Source of the DNA: Sipunculus nudus
Taxonomy: Eukaryota > Annelida > Sipuncula > Golfingiida > Sipunculidae
Reading direction: 5' to 3'
NCBI GenBank assembly: GCA_026874595.1
Contig: CM049321.1
Coordinates: 18,194,979-18,258,978, forward strand
DNA: 64,000 nt
Shown: piece after piece, positions 1 through 12,300 of the stretch
How positions within the stretch are numbered: the first letter of the stretch is position 1
Layout of the letters: every line of letters starts with the position of its first letter
The notes under the pieces: model-generated
Database searches by the model: none
The model's input: only the letters and a program-made list of their open reading frames with translations
Told to the model about the DNA's origin: nothing
Position numbers and translations under genes: made by a program

Positions 1-69
1 GACTTGCTGTCAGCTTGTCGTCCAGAACGGTATCTACGGGAAGACAAAAACTCGATCACGGACTGACCG

Positions 70-290
70 GCTTCTGTGGCTCAGGGGTAGAGCACAGGAC
101 TCAAAGCCGGGAGATCGTGAGTTTGTATCTCTGCCGAGGCTGTGAGACTTTTCGCGGTCGGCCGCCACCCAGGGTGAGCGCTTTGCAAGCTTAGTGGGGA
201 CGCAGTACACGGTCGTGTTTCACTCACAAAAGAGTGCGCCTTTCGGGGGGTATAAGCGTAAACGTGATGCTAGGCCTTGTTCTATGTATT
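70..290 (+). mobile_element. tRNA-derived SINE remnant
   Basis: TGTGGCTCAGGGGTAGAGC fits a pol III A box. A decayed B box (GTGAGTTTGTATCTC) follows about 35 bp later, then a GC-richer body to about 290. No matching acceptor stem closes the unit. Confidence 0.55.
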
Positions 291-1154
291 ATTCCTTTAC
301 AATGTTATAAAAAAAATGGTAAATTCATATAAATAATTATTTCTAACGCTATATAAGTAGCAATAAATGAAACAGATAATTCAATTCCCGAGTATTGTCC
401 ACTGTTTACTAATATTGTATTAATTAATTTACTATTATTATAATAGTATTATAACAGTAATCTCATAATAGTTCTTGTCTGTGGTTACATAATCACCAGA
501 ACAGACAAACCGATTATTGAGTTTGGTTCTAAAATTCGATATGCATTATGTTATAATGATATTCTTTTATCAACAATGATAGCTTTCAAAAGCTAAAATA
601 AATACTATTCATATCAAGAAAAGCAATGCTTCTGTAAGCAAACAGAGGATTATAGACGGGTTGGTAAATTATCTGACAATCTCACATGAATACGAAATAC
701 ACACAAAGATACAAAACACGAAATTGCTTTAAACTGGATGCCATCGAGTTGTTTTGTTATTGCTATTAATAACCTTTTTCTGCCTAAGGTAAAATCTTAC
801 AGAATCCCATAAAGTCAATTAAATGCCTGTCGAATGTACTGATCACTAAGATAATGACATTAACGTGTTCCTTTTAAAGTGTAAAATGCCTTTTTCATTT
901 TGATGCAGTGTCATGATTCTGAAACAATTCTGTAATAAAACGTGAGGGAACTTAATGTCAACCCGCTGATGGACGGAACTCCATCCCTATCTGATTTTAT
1001 CCGCTCTGCCATTATCGCTTGTTCCTAGCTTTAATGCCGTGCCCGCAAGTGTTTGTTTTGCAGAACATGTCATCACAAGCTTTACTTAAGGTCTTCATGT
1101 ATTTATAATACAGACTATATCATATATTATGCATTGTGTATGTAATATGTATCG
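291..1154. other. No gene or repeat recognised
   Basis: AT-rich sequence without a supported frame, RNA gene or element. Confidence 0.5.
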
Positions 1155-1232
1155 TGTTATTATTTTTATTGTTATTATTTTTATTATTATTATTATTATT
1201 ATCATCATTGTTATTATTATTATCATATTATA

Positions 1233-1275
<43 letters not shown>

Positions 1276-1402
1276 GTATTTTTATTATTATCATTATTAT
1301 TATAGTTACTATTATTATTATTATTATTATTAATATTGCTATTATTATTATTATATAATGATTATTATTATAATATTTTGATTTTTATTATTATTATTAT
1401 AA

Positions 1403-1440
<38 letters not shown>

Positions 1441-1450
1441 GTTATTATTA
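1155..1450. repeat. (ATT)n / (TTA)n tract
   Basis: About 300 bp of interrupted TTA/ATT triplets, next to the SINE remnant at 1486-1700. Confidence 0.95.
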
Positions 1451-1485
1451 TATAAATATTACATGATATTAACAAATTATGTAAA

Positions 1486-1700
1486 CTTATTTATTTTACA
1501 TGGGTTTTATAACTAGTTATAACAAGGAGATCTGTTACCTCCTTGGTTTTAATAACTCTTAAAGGCACTGACTCTAGAGGTGGAAGAAACCTGACCTTTG
1601 ACCTTACAAACCACTCTTATATCCATGCCAAGGATCGAACCAGCGGAGAGTGGTTTTCCCCTAGACTGATCAGTCCGAAGCAGTATCCATGTTGCGAGTT
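1486..1700 (-). mobile_element. SINE remnant, family with the copy at 40410, attached to a trinucleotide tract
   Basis: A reverse-strand B box lies at 1631-1640 (GGATCGAACC on plus). The left end, TTATTTTACATGG-(10)-TAGTTATAA, and a CACTCTTAT block match the copy at 40410-40620 in the same order. The 3' end on the minus strand faces the (ATT)n tract at 1155-1450. Confidence 0.5.
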
Positions 1701-3703
1701 TTGACTATTAGCTGACAAAATTCATCTTTTTTTGTTTTTATGATAACATTTATTTTACGTATTGAGAACGTTTTATAATAACATCCGCTCTTTAAATAAC
1801 TGACAATTTGGGAGAGAATAGGTGCAGTGCAAGTTCGTGTGAAATGTGAACTTGGGCATTACCACATTTGTAAACAATCGGATACCACAAAAAGCTAATG
1901 CTAACACAAGATTACAGACCCAAGTTGAACATTATCCGGTAATGGCTCGTGGATTAGAAAGCTAAAATTGTGTGACATTTTAATGTCATCATGTACCATA
2001 ACCAAAAACATAATAATGATAGGAATTCTGTTGCAGGTTTAATCGAAAATCCAAATGAGAAAAAAATCTCTAATTATTTTTGCCAATCAGTCAAAAGGAT
2101 GAAGATATTTAAACTGAGCTCTCTTGAGAAAACCTAAATTTATTGCAGCTAAATTGGTGAGAAATGCCCTTCAATTTTTTTCGTAATAAATCAGCGGGAT
2201 TGTTTAATATAAAGACATTAATTGACGGAACTGGAATCATCCCATTACGACATTATTTTCCTTTTTTTTGGCTACAGCGATAAAACCCCGTTGATAGTTA
2301 TTAATGGACTAGAAAGCACTAAAAGACTCCATACCTACGCCGTTCTAGATCACCTGATTTTGGTCAATTTTTGATGTGTAGTACACAGAAGCCGTTAATC
2401 TGAAGAATTAGGGCAAAACTCACTGGCGATTGCGGCACGCGGCCGACTAGTGGGCGGCAAAGCGCAAAAAATTCGCTTTCCAGTATTTGACATATGCCAA
2501 AACACTGACGCGGGTCGCACGCGGGCCAGCACGCGGCGAGTTTCTGGGATCTCTCCAGAATCCGATTTTTGCCGCTTGCCGAGCGTGCGGAATTCTTGTT
2601 TTTGAGTTTTGTGTTTGTTGAATATCTTGTAAAATCCTTTAAATTTTAACATTATTTAAATGTATACTTCAATATGTAAGTTAATACAACATTTTTAACA
2701 ACTTTATATAGGCACGTACACGTATATGTATTGATTATCTTAAAGGTACATTACATGTTCACCTAGTTACATATTGTTATATATATTAAATCAAAATTAT
2801 TGTCATTGAGTAATATCATGAGTATTTAATGAAATTTACGCTAAACAGGGGTATATTTAAAACTTATATAAAAACCACAAAGTTCTAGATATTCCAGAGC
2901 GATTTTACAAAAATTTGGCGCGTGTCGCCCGCGCCAGTGTTTTTATCTCATTTTAAGAGAAGCCTTAGAATATTATGTACACCAGTTATTTTTTAATTAA
3001 ATATTTTCATCATCGACATCTCGAGGAACTTAATAGCTTTCCATTTTTGTAAATGCGCTTTCATCGTATTAATATTTTGCGCGAACAATCTTTCCATGCA
3101 TTCCAACGTACACAAGTTCTTAAAAAAATAGATTCGGGGTTTCTTTATATAGCATTAATAAATAAATCAATATGAAAGATCAATAAGTTTACTTTCATTC
3201 TCAACATTACAACTAACAAATACGATCTTTGGACAGATTGCGGTAAACATGATACCAATTATTTGCGGCCCAGGTCTGAATTTGATTATAAAATGTAACA
3301 GCAACATGACATTCACGAAAGACCAATGATTCAATATCAGTAAAACAATAAGAACATTTGTTAGTTACAAATACTTTTAGGTAATCAACACCTCATTGAC
3401 TGCTACAATATTATGCAGTATTTTAAATTGAAATTCACACAGGTGCCTATCAGGGTTGTATAGTTCACATTCAATGCAGCGTCTCTCAGAGTTAATAAAA
3501 AGAAAAACAACTTTGAAGCTTTTATTGACAACTGGGTATGTTTTTTGTAGTGCATTTTTGCAGGTGCGTAAAACATATCTTTGTCAACTTAACAATCTAA
3601 CCAGTGATTGGCATTTTTAGCTAATTTTAGACATAACCATAAAAATCTTGAATGTAATCTTTAATTTTTCATGATTGTGATCCATTCTTGTGGAATAACC
3701 TTT
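1701..3703. other. No gene recognised
   Basis: Unique-looking AT-rich DNA. An 85-codon minus frame at 2395-2652 lies in a slightly GC-richer patch but has no recognisable domain or splice context. Confidence 0.5.
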
Positions 3704-3940
3704 TTAATGGACATCCATTTTATTTCTGAATGCACATCCATTTTTGAATGGACATCCATTTTACTTTTGATTAGACATCCATTTTATATTTGAAAAAAAA
3801 AACATCATTTTTTTTTTAAATTGACATCCATTTTATATTTGAATGGACATCCATTTTACTTTTGAATGGACATCAATTTTATTTTTGTAAAGACATCCAT
3901 TTTATTTTTAAATGGACATCCATTTTATTCTTGAATGGTG
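3704..3940. repeat. Minisatellite, 23-24-bp units with a hairpin in each unit
   Basis: About ten units of AATGGACATCCATTTTATTT plus TTG. Each contains the inverted arms AATGGA and TCCATT separated by CA. Flanked on the right by the SINE head at 3945-4100. Confidence 0.85.
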
Positions 3941-3944
3941 CTAC

Positions 3945-4100
3945 AGAGACAAATTATTCAGGGGAAAATTCTGAGCCGATCTGGGATTCGAACCCTATCG
4001 GTGGCGCACATGTCCGGCGTACCAACCACTTCGCTAGAAAAGCAAGCTTCTCTAGCGAGACAGTTCAGTCCGCTTTTACTTTGGTGGAATAGTGAAATAG
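3945..4100 (-). mobile_element. tRNA-derived SINE head
   Basis: On the minus strand an A box (TAGCGAAGTGGTTGG) and a B box (GGTTCGAATCC) are spaced as in a tRNA. The flanking bases do not form an acceptor stem, so this is not a tRNA gene. Its 3' side runs straight into the minisatellite at 3704-3940, which may be its amplified tail. Confidence 0.7.
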
Positions 4101-4140
4101 TTATGATGGATATTTTAAAGTGCCATGGCGCCTGATAAAT

Positions 4141-4212
4141 GAAACAAAATCCTTATTTTATTTAAGAAAATAACAAAACACAAAATCCCTATTTTATCTA
4201 AGAAAATATCAA
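4141..4212. repeat. 36-bp tandem duplication
   Basis: AAAATCCTTATTTTATTTAA then GAAAATAACAAAACAC is followed at once by a near-identical copy with three substitutions. Confidence 0.7.
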
Positions 4213-7200
4213 ACAGTTTTCTTTATCTGCCTTGATTTACCAATTATTCCAAACTTGCTGCAGAATGACTACCTCCACAGATTGGAGGTCAGTAGACGTA
4301 TACTTATGTCACACTGCGAAACAGTGACTGTAGAATTTAGGAATTATTCGTGTGATACATTTTATATCAAAATTAATGTTTTCATGTATTTTATAACATC
4401 CACTCTCTGGAGATAGAAATTAGCAACAACTGTGCATTCAAACCGTTTCAAAATTCAACTCATATGAAAAAGTTTCCCAGGGAACCATATACAAAGGGTT
4501 TGTATAGCAGCGGAATTAAGGTCACACCATTTGATATTGTCTGTATATTCTAGCGCTTCACATCCAGGAGGCTTCATGTTTGATAAAACGCACATTCAAG
4601 GAAGACTTCATGTAAATTCGTTTATATTTTGTAGCAATGCCTCCATTCATTTTAGAAAAATATGCTGTCATCGGCAAAGAGACTTTGTTTGATAAAGTGC
4701 TGTTTATGACAATACCAAATTTGATTGACGGACCATTTCAACCACCAACAAAAATAAGTAGGTCGCTAACGGATCACCTTGTCTTGTTCACCGCTCTAAT
4801 TTAAAATCACCTGTGGTGTAACCGTTATTTATTATACATCTTTCTTATATGTTATGCTATAATTTAATCCAATCAATATTCGTGTTTCCAAAATCTAAAT
4901 TTCCCTAATACAGTAAATACATTATAAAAATAATCATTTTGAGTAAAAGGCTGCCGCAAAATCGATTGCAAACAAGACAGACATCTCATCTTCTTTATAA
5001 CAATAGTCTACTTTATCGCTAATAAGTCGTGTTGTATCAGAAATGTTTTGATTTTTAAAAAGCAGTTAGATCCTCTCCTGTTAGCCAGGAAATATCTTAA
5101 TTCGTTTAAGTAGAATTTTACTTAAACATTTAGAATCAACCTTTACTAAACTTATGGATCTCTATGATGATAAGTGTCTATTACCTTTACCGGGCTTTTC
5201 TATCAACATAATAACAGTCTGTTTTGAAAATGCCACGGAACTTCCGGATGAACGCTTAAGGCGAGCGTGCGGCAAGTGTGTTGGCCTTAAACCAAAGCAA
5301 AGTGAAGGTGTGTCATGGTTCACCAGCTCGATGGGTGTATTACAAGTCAGTTCTGCCCGCCAGATAAAAGGCGGATCGAATTAGGTCACCGCTGCGCTTG
5401 CACGTGATGTAAATTGTCACCCTATTCGGAAATTAACACTTAAAAACCAGTTAATCACCCACCTTCTCTATAACAAATGTTAGCTATTTCTGGTTTATTC
5501 TCCAAGGTTTATGAACTGTAGGTAATTCCTGTTAAATATTCGTTACATTGATTGTGATAGATTAAATGTTTACTTACAAGCTGTCAGTAAACAGGTTGTG
5601 ACAACAATATATTCGACAACTTAAGGAGGATTCCGATGAATGTCTGTGGAAGGATGTGTCTTCGATGAAAGAAGAAAAATTTTGGGACGGATCGGTGAAT
5701 TATGTATTTAGTATGAACAGGTTCCAGATACATCAAAATTTGTAAAATTTGAAAGTTTTATCTTCAAAAGAATTCTGTTTCGCTCTAAAATGAAATCGGT
5801 TTTTCCTTGCCCTATTTTCGTTGAGAATTTTACTGCGGACTGCGATGATACCTATTATGTTGAAGGGTAGCGTCAAATTTTATTGTGATTAATTGACGTC
5901 TCATCCTCATGGTAACGTTTAAGTCATAAAAGTCGGGTTCTCTGACGATGACGTCATAATACCGTCTCCGTATGCTCTCCGGGTCACCTCAAAGAAACGA
6001 AGCGCTTTATTTTATATCTTTATCAAGGGAGGCAGCTGGGTTCAGTAAAGCCTACCCCCCCCCCCCCCCCTCTGGTGATGTCACACTCATAATACACACT
6101 GTTTATCATAATGCATTATCTGTCTACCAGAGCCTGTGAGAGCAACATTAACTATATGTTTTTCGTATTAGTAAATCAAAATACAAACTGTACTATTGAT
6201 TATCATGGAACTTCTATGGAAGGATGGAGAAGAGACAATTCTTCAAATAATAAGAATAATTAATATCATCTAACGTTTTCAAGTGTCTCAGGGAATTAAT
6301 GTGCAATGTCGGGATATTGGTTGATTCAATGTTGAGGACGGCCAGGATAAGGATAGAGGTGTTAGCGGAGGTATGCCCCCTGCGAATGCTTTATAGTTTT
6401 AATACACTATCCCTCATTATTTGCATATTGTCAGATTGTCCGTCCATGAGTTATTTGTTAACATGTCTTCCATATATATCCCATTCCGCATATACCGCCG
6501 CCGAGTCGGGCTAATGTATACCAGAGTCGAGTTCAAATGAAGTTGTCTCCGTAATTTAATTAACATCCATGCATCAATTTTACAGTGGGTAGTCTGGGAC
6601 ATTTCCAATGGGCTTAAAGAGCGAATAAAGAAAAATGAGTTTCAAGGTGGTGGTCAGCGGCCATTTTGAATTCCGGGCTTTTAATTACGGTCCCCGCCAA
6701 TCCTTTCGCGGAGGACATCATCGAATGATCTTCAAATTAACTTTAAGAGAAGAGAGTTTAGAGCAATTTAGTAAGGCTTATGGTAAACATAAGAAAGAGC
6801 TGCATTTTTGAACTCACAATTGGTATCGATCTTGGCGTTTAAAGCGACAATAGGAAGAAGAACGAACAACACGTTTATTTCCGAACCCTAAGCTCCCTAG
6901 AAAAGTCCGCCCCCGCTTCATTGTACATTAACCTTCATGGTAAACATATCCACTGACGAATGACCCTTCGCTCTCCACCGCCAGGGAAGTAAGTGCTCGA
7001 GATGACCCCACTATATTGTGCTAAAAAGCTGCACTTGAATTGAACGTGTGGTCCATAAAATACCAGTTATCGCTTGTCAGCTAGCGAATAACCCGATCCA
7101 TTCCCTGGCAGGTTTTTCAACAAGAGAGAGTAACCGTGTTGCATACTGATGATATCAAGGAGACGGTTGTAGCAGAACCCGGAGCCGAGTTAGCCGCACA

Positions 7201-9354
7201 AATGCGACTGGCTTGAACAAAAAGACGGCTGACTTTGGTAGTAAGCCGAGTTTCGTTGCTCGAATCGGCTTACAAAATGTCGGCTTAACCTGACCTGGAA
7301 GCCTATTACAATGTTACTTTGTTAGTAACATTTTATGTTACAAAGAATCAGTTCTATTTAAACAAGTTATCTATATTGCGTTTGACATATTGCATCCATT
7401 TGACATTTAACTAGTTTGTGATTAAATATCGAGTATGCCTAATCCTGGTGGTTTCTAATGTTCATAAATTTAGTTTATTTAAACTATCTGACCATTTATT
7501 TTCAGCGATAGGAAACAAAGGGGAAAAAAATAACCCTGAACAATTATTTCGGGCATTTCTATTGTAAAAGATTTATCTTATTGTATTTTTTTTTCTCAAC
7601 CAAAACTAAGCTGCACAAAATTGGCTAACTTTGGCTGAAAAAAATGGGCGCCTCCTGATAAAATCGGCTCGATCGAGCAGCCTAATTTTTACTTGGCGCA
7701 AAACTGGTGTGGCGCGGGGCTGTGAGTTGTTGGAAGGACTAAAGTATACTTAACCAGAAAATTGCACTCAGAAAGTGCAAATCACCGCCAAAGTGGTTTA
7801 TTACTCACATATGGTATTTTCAGAAATGCAGCATTTTTCCTTAAACACATTCCTGGGTCCAAGATGGTGATCCAAAATCTAATCATTTATTCACTGTATC
7901 AATGCCGAGCTATCCTCCAAATCCGGTGAACACATCTTGAGTAATGTTGCTAATATACAAACAGGCACACAGACCAACGCTTGCAAAAAAAAAAAAAAAA
8001 ACATTATCCCCGCTTGGCAAAGAAAATAAAATCAAATAAACGAAAATCCCAAAATTGTTTTGTTTGATGAAGCTAGCCCACCTGTTGACCGGTAGGTCAA
8101 GGATAGCCATAAGTCAGCTTAGCTTACTGTCTACTTACTTTACTTGATCTCATCCAGACTTTGCCCCAGGGTTGTCCCTCACAACGGCCTCACAAAATAA
8201 AGCTCTACTCAGCCATTCTTAAACTAACTGCAGAGGTGGGGCAGAAGATATATAGAGATTTATAGGTTGGTCATCATGCCCTTGAGGCAATGGGAACAGA
8301 CATACAGCCTCGGGCCATTGACTTCGGCCTTTCAGATTGCTTCTTTCATTACGGTCCATGTGAGTTACAGGAAATCTAGGCGAGCACGAGAAACCGACAT
8401 TTGCACTAAAGCCATGTTCTGTACATAGTGTTTATTGAATACGGCATCGAACACTGCTTTACTGCCCGAAAACCCACGTTCTGTTCACACCTTGTACAGT
8501 ACAAAGTATTGGTTCAACGACGTCGTGGGGTAGCTTCGATAATGACCCCTCAAACGGTTTTCGCATCAACGCAGTTTAAACACGCTTTTAATGTGTGCGT
8601 GACGAATAACGTTTTCACAATCCATATGCAACAAGAAGAATATTTACGCCCATGCGCTCTAAAAGCGAACACGATATATGAATAGAATATGGTATGAATT
8701 CACTTTTGCTGTTGTCATGTGAGGCACAAAGTTTATCGAATTCAAATTTAATTCAGTAAAGGGGAAACTCTATTGGAAAAGCATGCAATGTGAAAACGGC
8801 TTAGGTTGCCACGGTGGATGGGTGGTCGAGTTCCAAACATGTACATAACAGGCAGGTATTGAACAGGGCAGTTCAAATGGTTGGTTGCCCAGGACACGTG
8901 AACGTTCATCAGGTTGTTGTCTTCTCAACGTATTTTTAATCTTCAATAACACAGCAGCGTAGCTGTCACTCGTCCTTATTGTTTTCCTGGGAGACATCTT
9001 GACAAACATAAAACCAACATGCCCTCCGCTCCTTAATTAGAACGAAAAATACTCAAAACTTGCACAAAACACATTGTTTTCGCGCATATGGTAATTTAAG
9101 AAATTTTTCCAGGTTGGTACACTAATGTAATCTTGCCTAACGTGGCCATATGTTTTGTAATGCTTTAACACAAGACTGATGTCTTACTACATGCTGTAAA
9201 AAAGAGAGCTGCCATTTTGTAGAAACCTTGTGCGTAAATGTTTGCTGTCCTTAGATAATCCTGTAATACAAATGTATCCGATTTGACATATATAAGGCAA
9301 GCTGCCTTATTTGTAGAATCTGCATACATATGAACCGACTGTTGGTAGTTCCTG
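4213..9354. other. No gene recognised
   Basis: Mostly featureless. It holds a poly-C run at 6053-6070, the hairpin at 7243-7275, and short unsupported frames. No exon-like segment of the receptor was found here, although its downstream exons are expected at lower coordinates than 16457. Confidence 0.5.
7243..7275. other. Small perfect hairpin
   Basis: GTAAGCCGA and TCGGCTTAC are exact inverted arms around a 15-bp centre that itself contains TTCG/CGAA. Function unknown. Confidence 0.5.
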
Positions 9355-9600
9355 CTAAGAAAGATACTTATAAGCCGCTGTGATGAATGCATAAGCTTGC
9401 TCATCTATACGTGCTGTTAGTGAACACGGTACACCCACCCATAATGAATGACAGAAACAAACATTCATCTGAAGGTGGTTGGTTTCATATGTGTAGAAAG
9501 TGAAAGGTCCCCATTTCTTTCTGCCAGATACACTACTTAAATGTGTTTGGGCTATTTTGGTGGGACCCCAACAAATTATGAACAAATAGGTTAATATAAC
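9355..9600 (+). repeat. Dispersed repeat family A, copy
   Basis: ATACTTATAAGCCGCTGTGA, TACGTGCTGTTAGTGAACAC then GG, and CATATGTGTAGAAAGTGAAA then GGTCC match the copy at 39440 in order. The two overlapping minus-strand frames here are not supported as genes. Confidence 0.5.
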
Positions 9601-9992
9601 GAACGGCCTTTGTGCCGCGGGATCCGCGATTTCATGCCTTTTTTTTACGAAAGATTAAAAAGATTAACTTTAGAAAATATACTTCAGATATGGGACCACT
9701 TTAAGAGTCAATACAGCTCTGCCGTCACCCCAGCGCCATGTCCAGTTAATTGTGGAGTTTGGGTGTTTGTGCTACCAGCAGGTATTTGCGAGTTTAATGC
9801 AGTCAAAAAGCAATAATTAACATATAACATACATTAGTCTTGTACTTTGCATTCTGCGCAAGGTTACAATTATTTAAAAAACTTCACAAGCAAAAATGGC
9901 TGTTTGATACATGGAGGAGAAAAACACTTACATTCGGTCTGTGAAAAAAAAACGCTGCTAAAACTTCCTTTTATTTAACTACATGAATTACC

Positions 9993-9995
<3 letters not shown>

Positions 9996-10056
<61 letters not shown>
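9996..10056. repeat. (AT)n tract, interrupted once
   Basis: Two AT runs split by AAAAT; adjoins the foldback palindrome. Confidence 0.95.
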
Positions 10057-10059
<3 letters not shown>

Positions 10060-10180
10060 ACCATACTGTGTGTATAGTTAGCTTGATTTCATAATGTTCT
10101 ACAGTTTGTTCAGCTGAATTCACGAAACAGTATTGTAATACTTTATGAAATCAAGCTAACTATTCACAGTATGATATTAT
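10055..10180. repeat. 126-bp foldback palindrome between two (AT)n tracts
   Basis: The left arm (10055-10095), containing CATACTGTGTGTATAGTTAG then CTTGATTTCATAA, is the near reverse complement of 10140-10180. The arms are about 40 bp with few mismatches around a 44-bp spacer. The flanks are (AT)n on the left and, 65 bp away, (AT)n on the right. It could be a foldback/MITE element or a replication-generated palindrome. Confidence 0.8.
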
Positions 10181-10244
10181 TTATGCTCCATTGCACGGTA
10201 AAGCACTTTCACTGTAATGTATTGAACCTTAATGTATTATATTG

Positions 10245-10245
<1 letters not shown>

Positions 10246-10302
<57 letters not shown>
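10246..10302. repeat. (AT)n tract
   Basis: Uninterrupted TA dinucleotides to the right of the palindrome. Confidence 0.95.
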
Positions 10303-10305
<3 letters not shown>

Positions 10306-10570
10306 CGGATTTTATGTAATGAGAAGCTGTTTCTGTGGCTACGTTAGGATTTTTTCAACTGTAAACATGGACGTTGCCATAACACGTATTGTCTAGACGT
10401 TTAACTGATAAATGACTCCATTCAATGGAAAAACAGACACAAATGTTACATTAAGGGGAAGGGTCTTCCAACACTTCCTTAGACACAAAGGTTAATTACC
10501 GCAGATTTTAAGATCCCCCCTCCAATCATACTGTTAATGGTCTTTAAGCAGACTTGCCTGAGAGGTATCT

Positions 10571-10572
<2 letters not shown>

Positions 10573-10624
<52 letters not shown>
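10573..10624. repeat. (CT)26 tract
   Basis: Perfect CT dinucleotide run; it explains the Arg-Glu repeat in a 64-codon minus frame. Confidence 0.95.
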
Positions 10625-10627
<3 letters not shown>

Positions 10628-10877
10628 ATCAGTCCTGACGTTATCGCTTGTACTTTGTTGAGGTATATGATAGGAGACAGTCGCGATAAAACTCCCTTTT
10701 ATAAACTGCATGTAATACACATTGCAATTTCTCTTCAATCCGTGATATCCCTAGAGACATGGAAATTATTATGAATCATGGGGATCTTCCATCATGGGAT
10801 ATAGCGCCAGAAATCTTCTTCTCCAGTGGTGGTCGATCTGCTTGTGCTTTGTCTTCTTCTTTCCAGGGTATATTTAT

Positions 10878-11225
10878 AAGATAAATAATATTCAAGAGAC
10901 AAGATAATTTATATGAAAATGATAATTTTTATTCAGGAATACGTTTTATTCAAAAGATAAGATAAGTAAAATCATGAGATAAAATAAATTATGTTCATAA
11001 GAAAAAGATAAAGTATATTCAGTAGGTAAGTTATATTCCACAGATTCAAGAGTTAAGTTAAAATCAAGAGATGACATAAGTTATATTCAAGAGATTAGAG
11101 AAAATATCAACAAGAGAAAAGATAAGTTGCATTCAAGGGAAAAGATAAGTTAAATTCAAGCGAAATGATGTCATATTCATAAAATAAGTTTTATTCAGAA
11201 GACAGGATAAGTTTTTACTCAAGAC
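10878..11225. repeat. Degenerate minisatellite, about 22-24-bp units
   Basis: Repeated AAGTTATATTCAAGAGATAA then GAT with many variants, about 14 units on the plus strand, strongly purine-rich. Confidence 0.7.
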
Positions 11226-11375
11226 ATGTCTTTCCTTCTCTACTGTCTTTCTGCTTCATTATCATTGGAACTGATGCGTTCCTCATACTTAAAAAAACAG
11301 CTTTTGACTTTTTTATTGAATTTAAATTATATCTAGCTTATTCTGTGTACTTATTAATAACCGTTATAGGTAATT

Positions 11376-11535
11376 CTTATTGAGAAAAGTTCTTATAACT
11401 CCTGTGTTACGGATATGTGCATTTGTTTATCTACAAGCTGAAAGAAATCATGATACATGTGCAAATGTTGATAAACAACCACTTGTAACGGTTGTAAGCT
11501 GATTGCAAAGGTGTTGTTGTTGAATGGTAAGTGTG
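11376..11535 (+). repeat. Dispersed repeat family A, weak copy
   Basis: AAAAGTTCTTATAACTCCTG then TGTTACGGATATG, CTACAAGCTGAAA and GTTGTTGAATGGTAAG correspond to the first and fourth blocks of the 39440 copy. Confidence 0.35.
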
Positions 11536-11799
11536 CCTAGTTGCTGATATAAGTTGCTGATATAAAGAAAAATGACAACCTCTGTGCGTTGGGCTCGGAA
11601 GTTTATGTGTTAGTCTTCAATCAAAAGTTAAAAGGATTATTTTGTTAAATGGACTTCATAAATAGGCCCGTCTAATACATGTCCTACCCATCCTCTGTAG
11701 CCATTTCATGTAATTCTGTTCATTGTTCTACTTTCTAATTGGTTACCATCCCTGGTCAGAAAAGTTTCTGTATTCTCCTCAAAGGCTGAAGCGCCAGTC

Positions 11800-12300
11800 C
11801 CATAAAGGTGCCTGACCAACACGGATCACATCCGGCGCGATCCGGCGTGTGAACCGTGTAGCCGCCGTTATGAACCGAGGCGATATCTGTTGGTCCTGGA
11901 AAGTCCGGTAAGGTCCTTGCGGCTCCGGGAGGCCAACACGACAGTTTTGGGAAGTTCAAAACTGCGGTGTTCGTCCGTGACGGTCCGGGGCGATGGCAAC
12001 ATCCGGGGTGGTCTATAGCTGTGCCTTGATTGTCCGTGTGTGTCCTTGACAGTCCGGGATGGCCCGTGTTCATCTGGGGCTGTCCGTGTCTCTGCCCTGT
12101 TGGTCTGTCGCTCTGCCGTGACTGTCCGGTTCTTCGTTATCCGTGTTTGCCCGGGTTCATCCGTGTAGCTGCCGTGTTGTTGGACGACCGCCGATGCTCG
12201 AAACCCCCAAAATGAGCACAGATCATCCCGGATCTTGATCCGACGGGATCCGGCACTTTACGGGACTGCCGTGTTTATCCGTGCTTATATGGGACTGGGG
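11800..12300. other. GC-rich, CpG-dense island built on GTCCGTG/CCGTGT motifs
   Basis: In an AT-rich region, this 500-bp block is rich in GTCCG, CCGTGT and CGGGATCCGG strings, with near-repeats such as CCGTGTAGCCGCCG and CCGTGTAGCTGCCG. Frames of 105 (minus) and 61 (plus) codons cross it, but both are low-complexity and unrecognised. It is probably a repeat element; a promoter-type CpG island is the alternative. Confidence 0.5.

Noticed and set aside
3960-4060. True tRNA gene on the minus strand
   Set aside because: A and B boxes are present, but flanking bases do not pair as an acceptor stem, so it is called a tRNA-derived SINE.
10751-10867. Possible small coding exon near 10760-10866 ending at CCAGGGTATAT
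   Set aside because: A 37-codon frame with a weak donor and no homology; the opposite strand is equally open, so it is indistinguishable from chance.
11756-12215. 105- and 61-codon frames in the GC-rich island
   Set aside because: Low-complexity translations on opposite strands of a repeat-like sequence, with no known domain.
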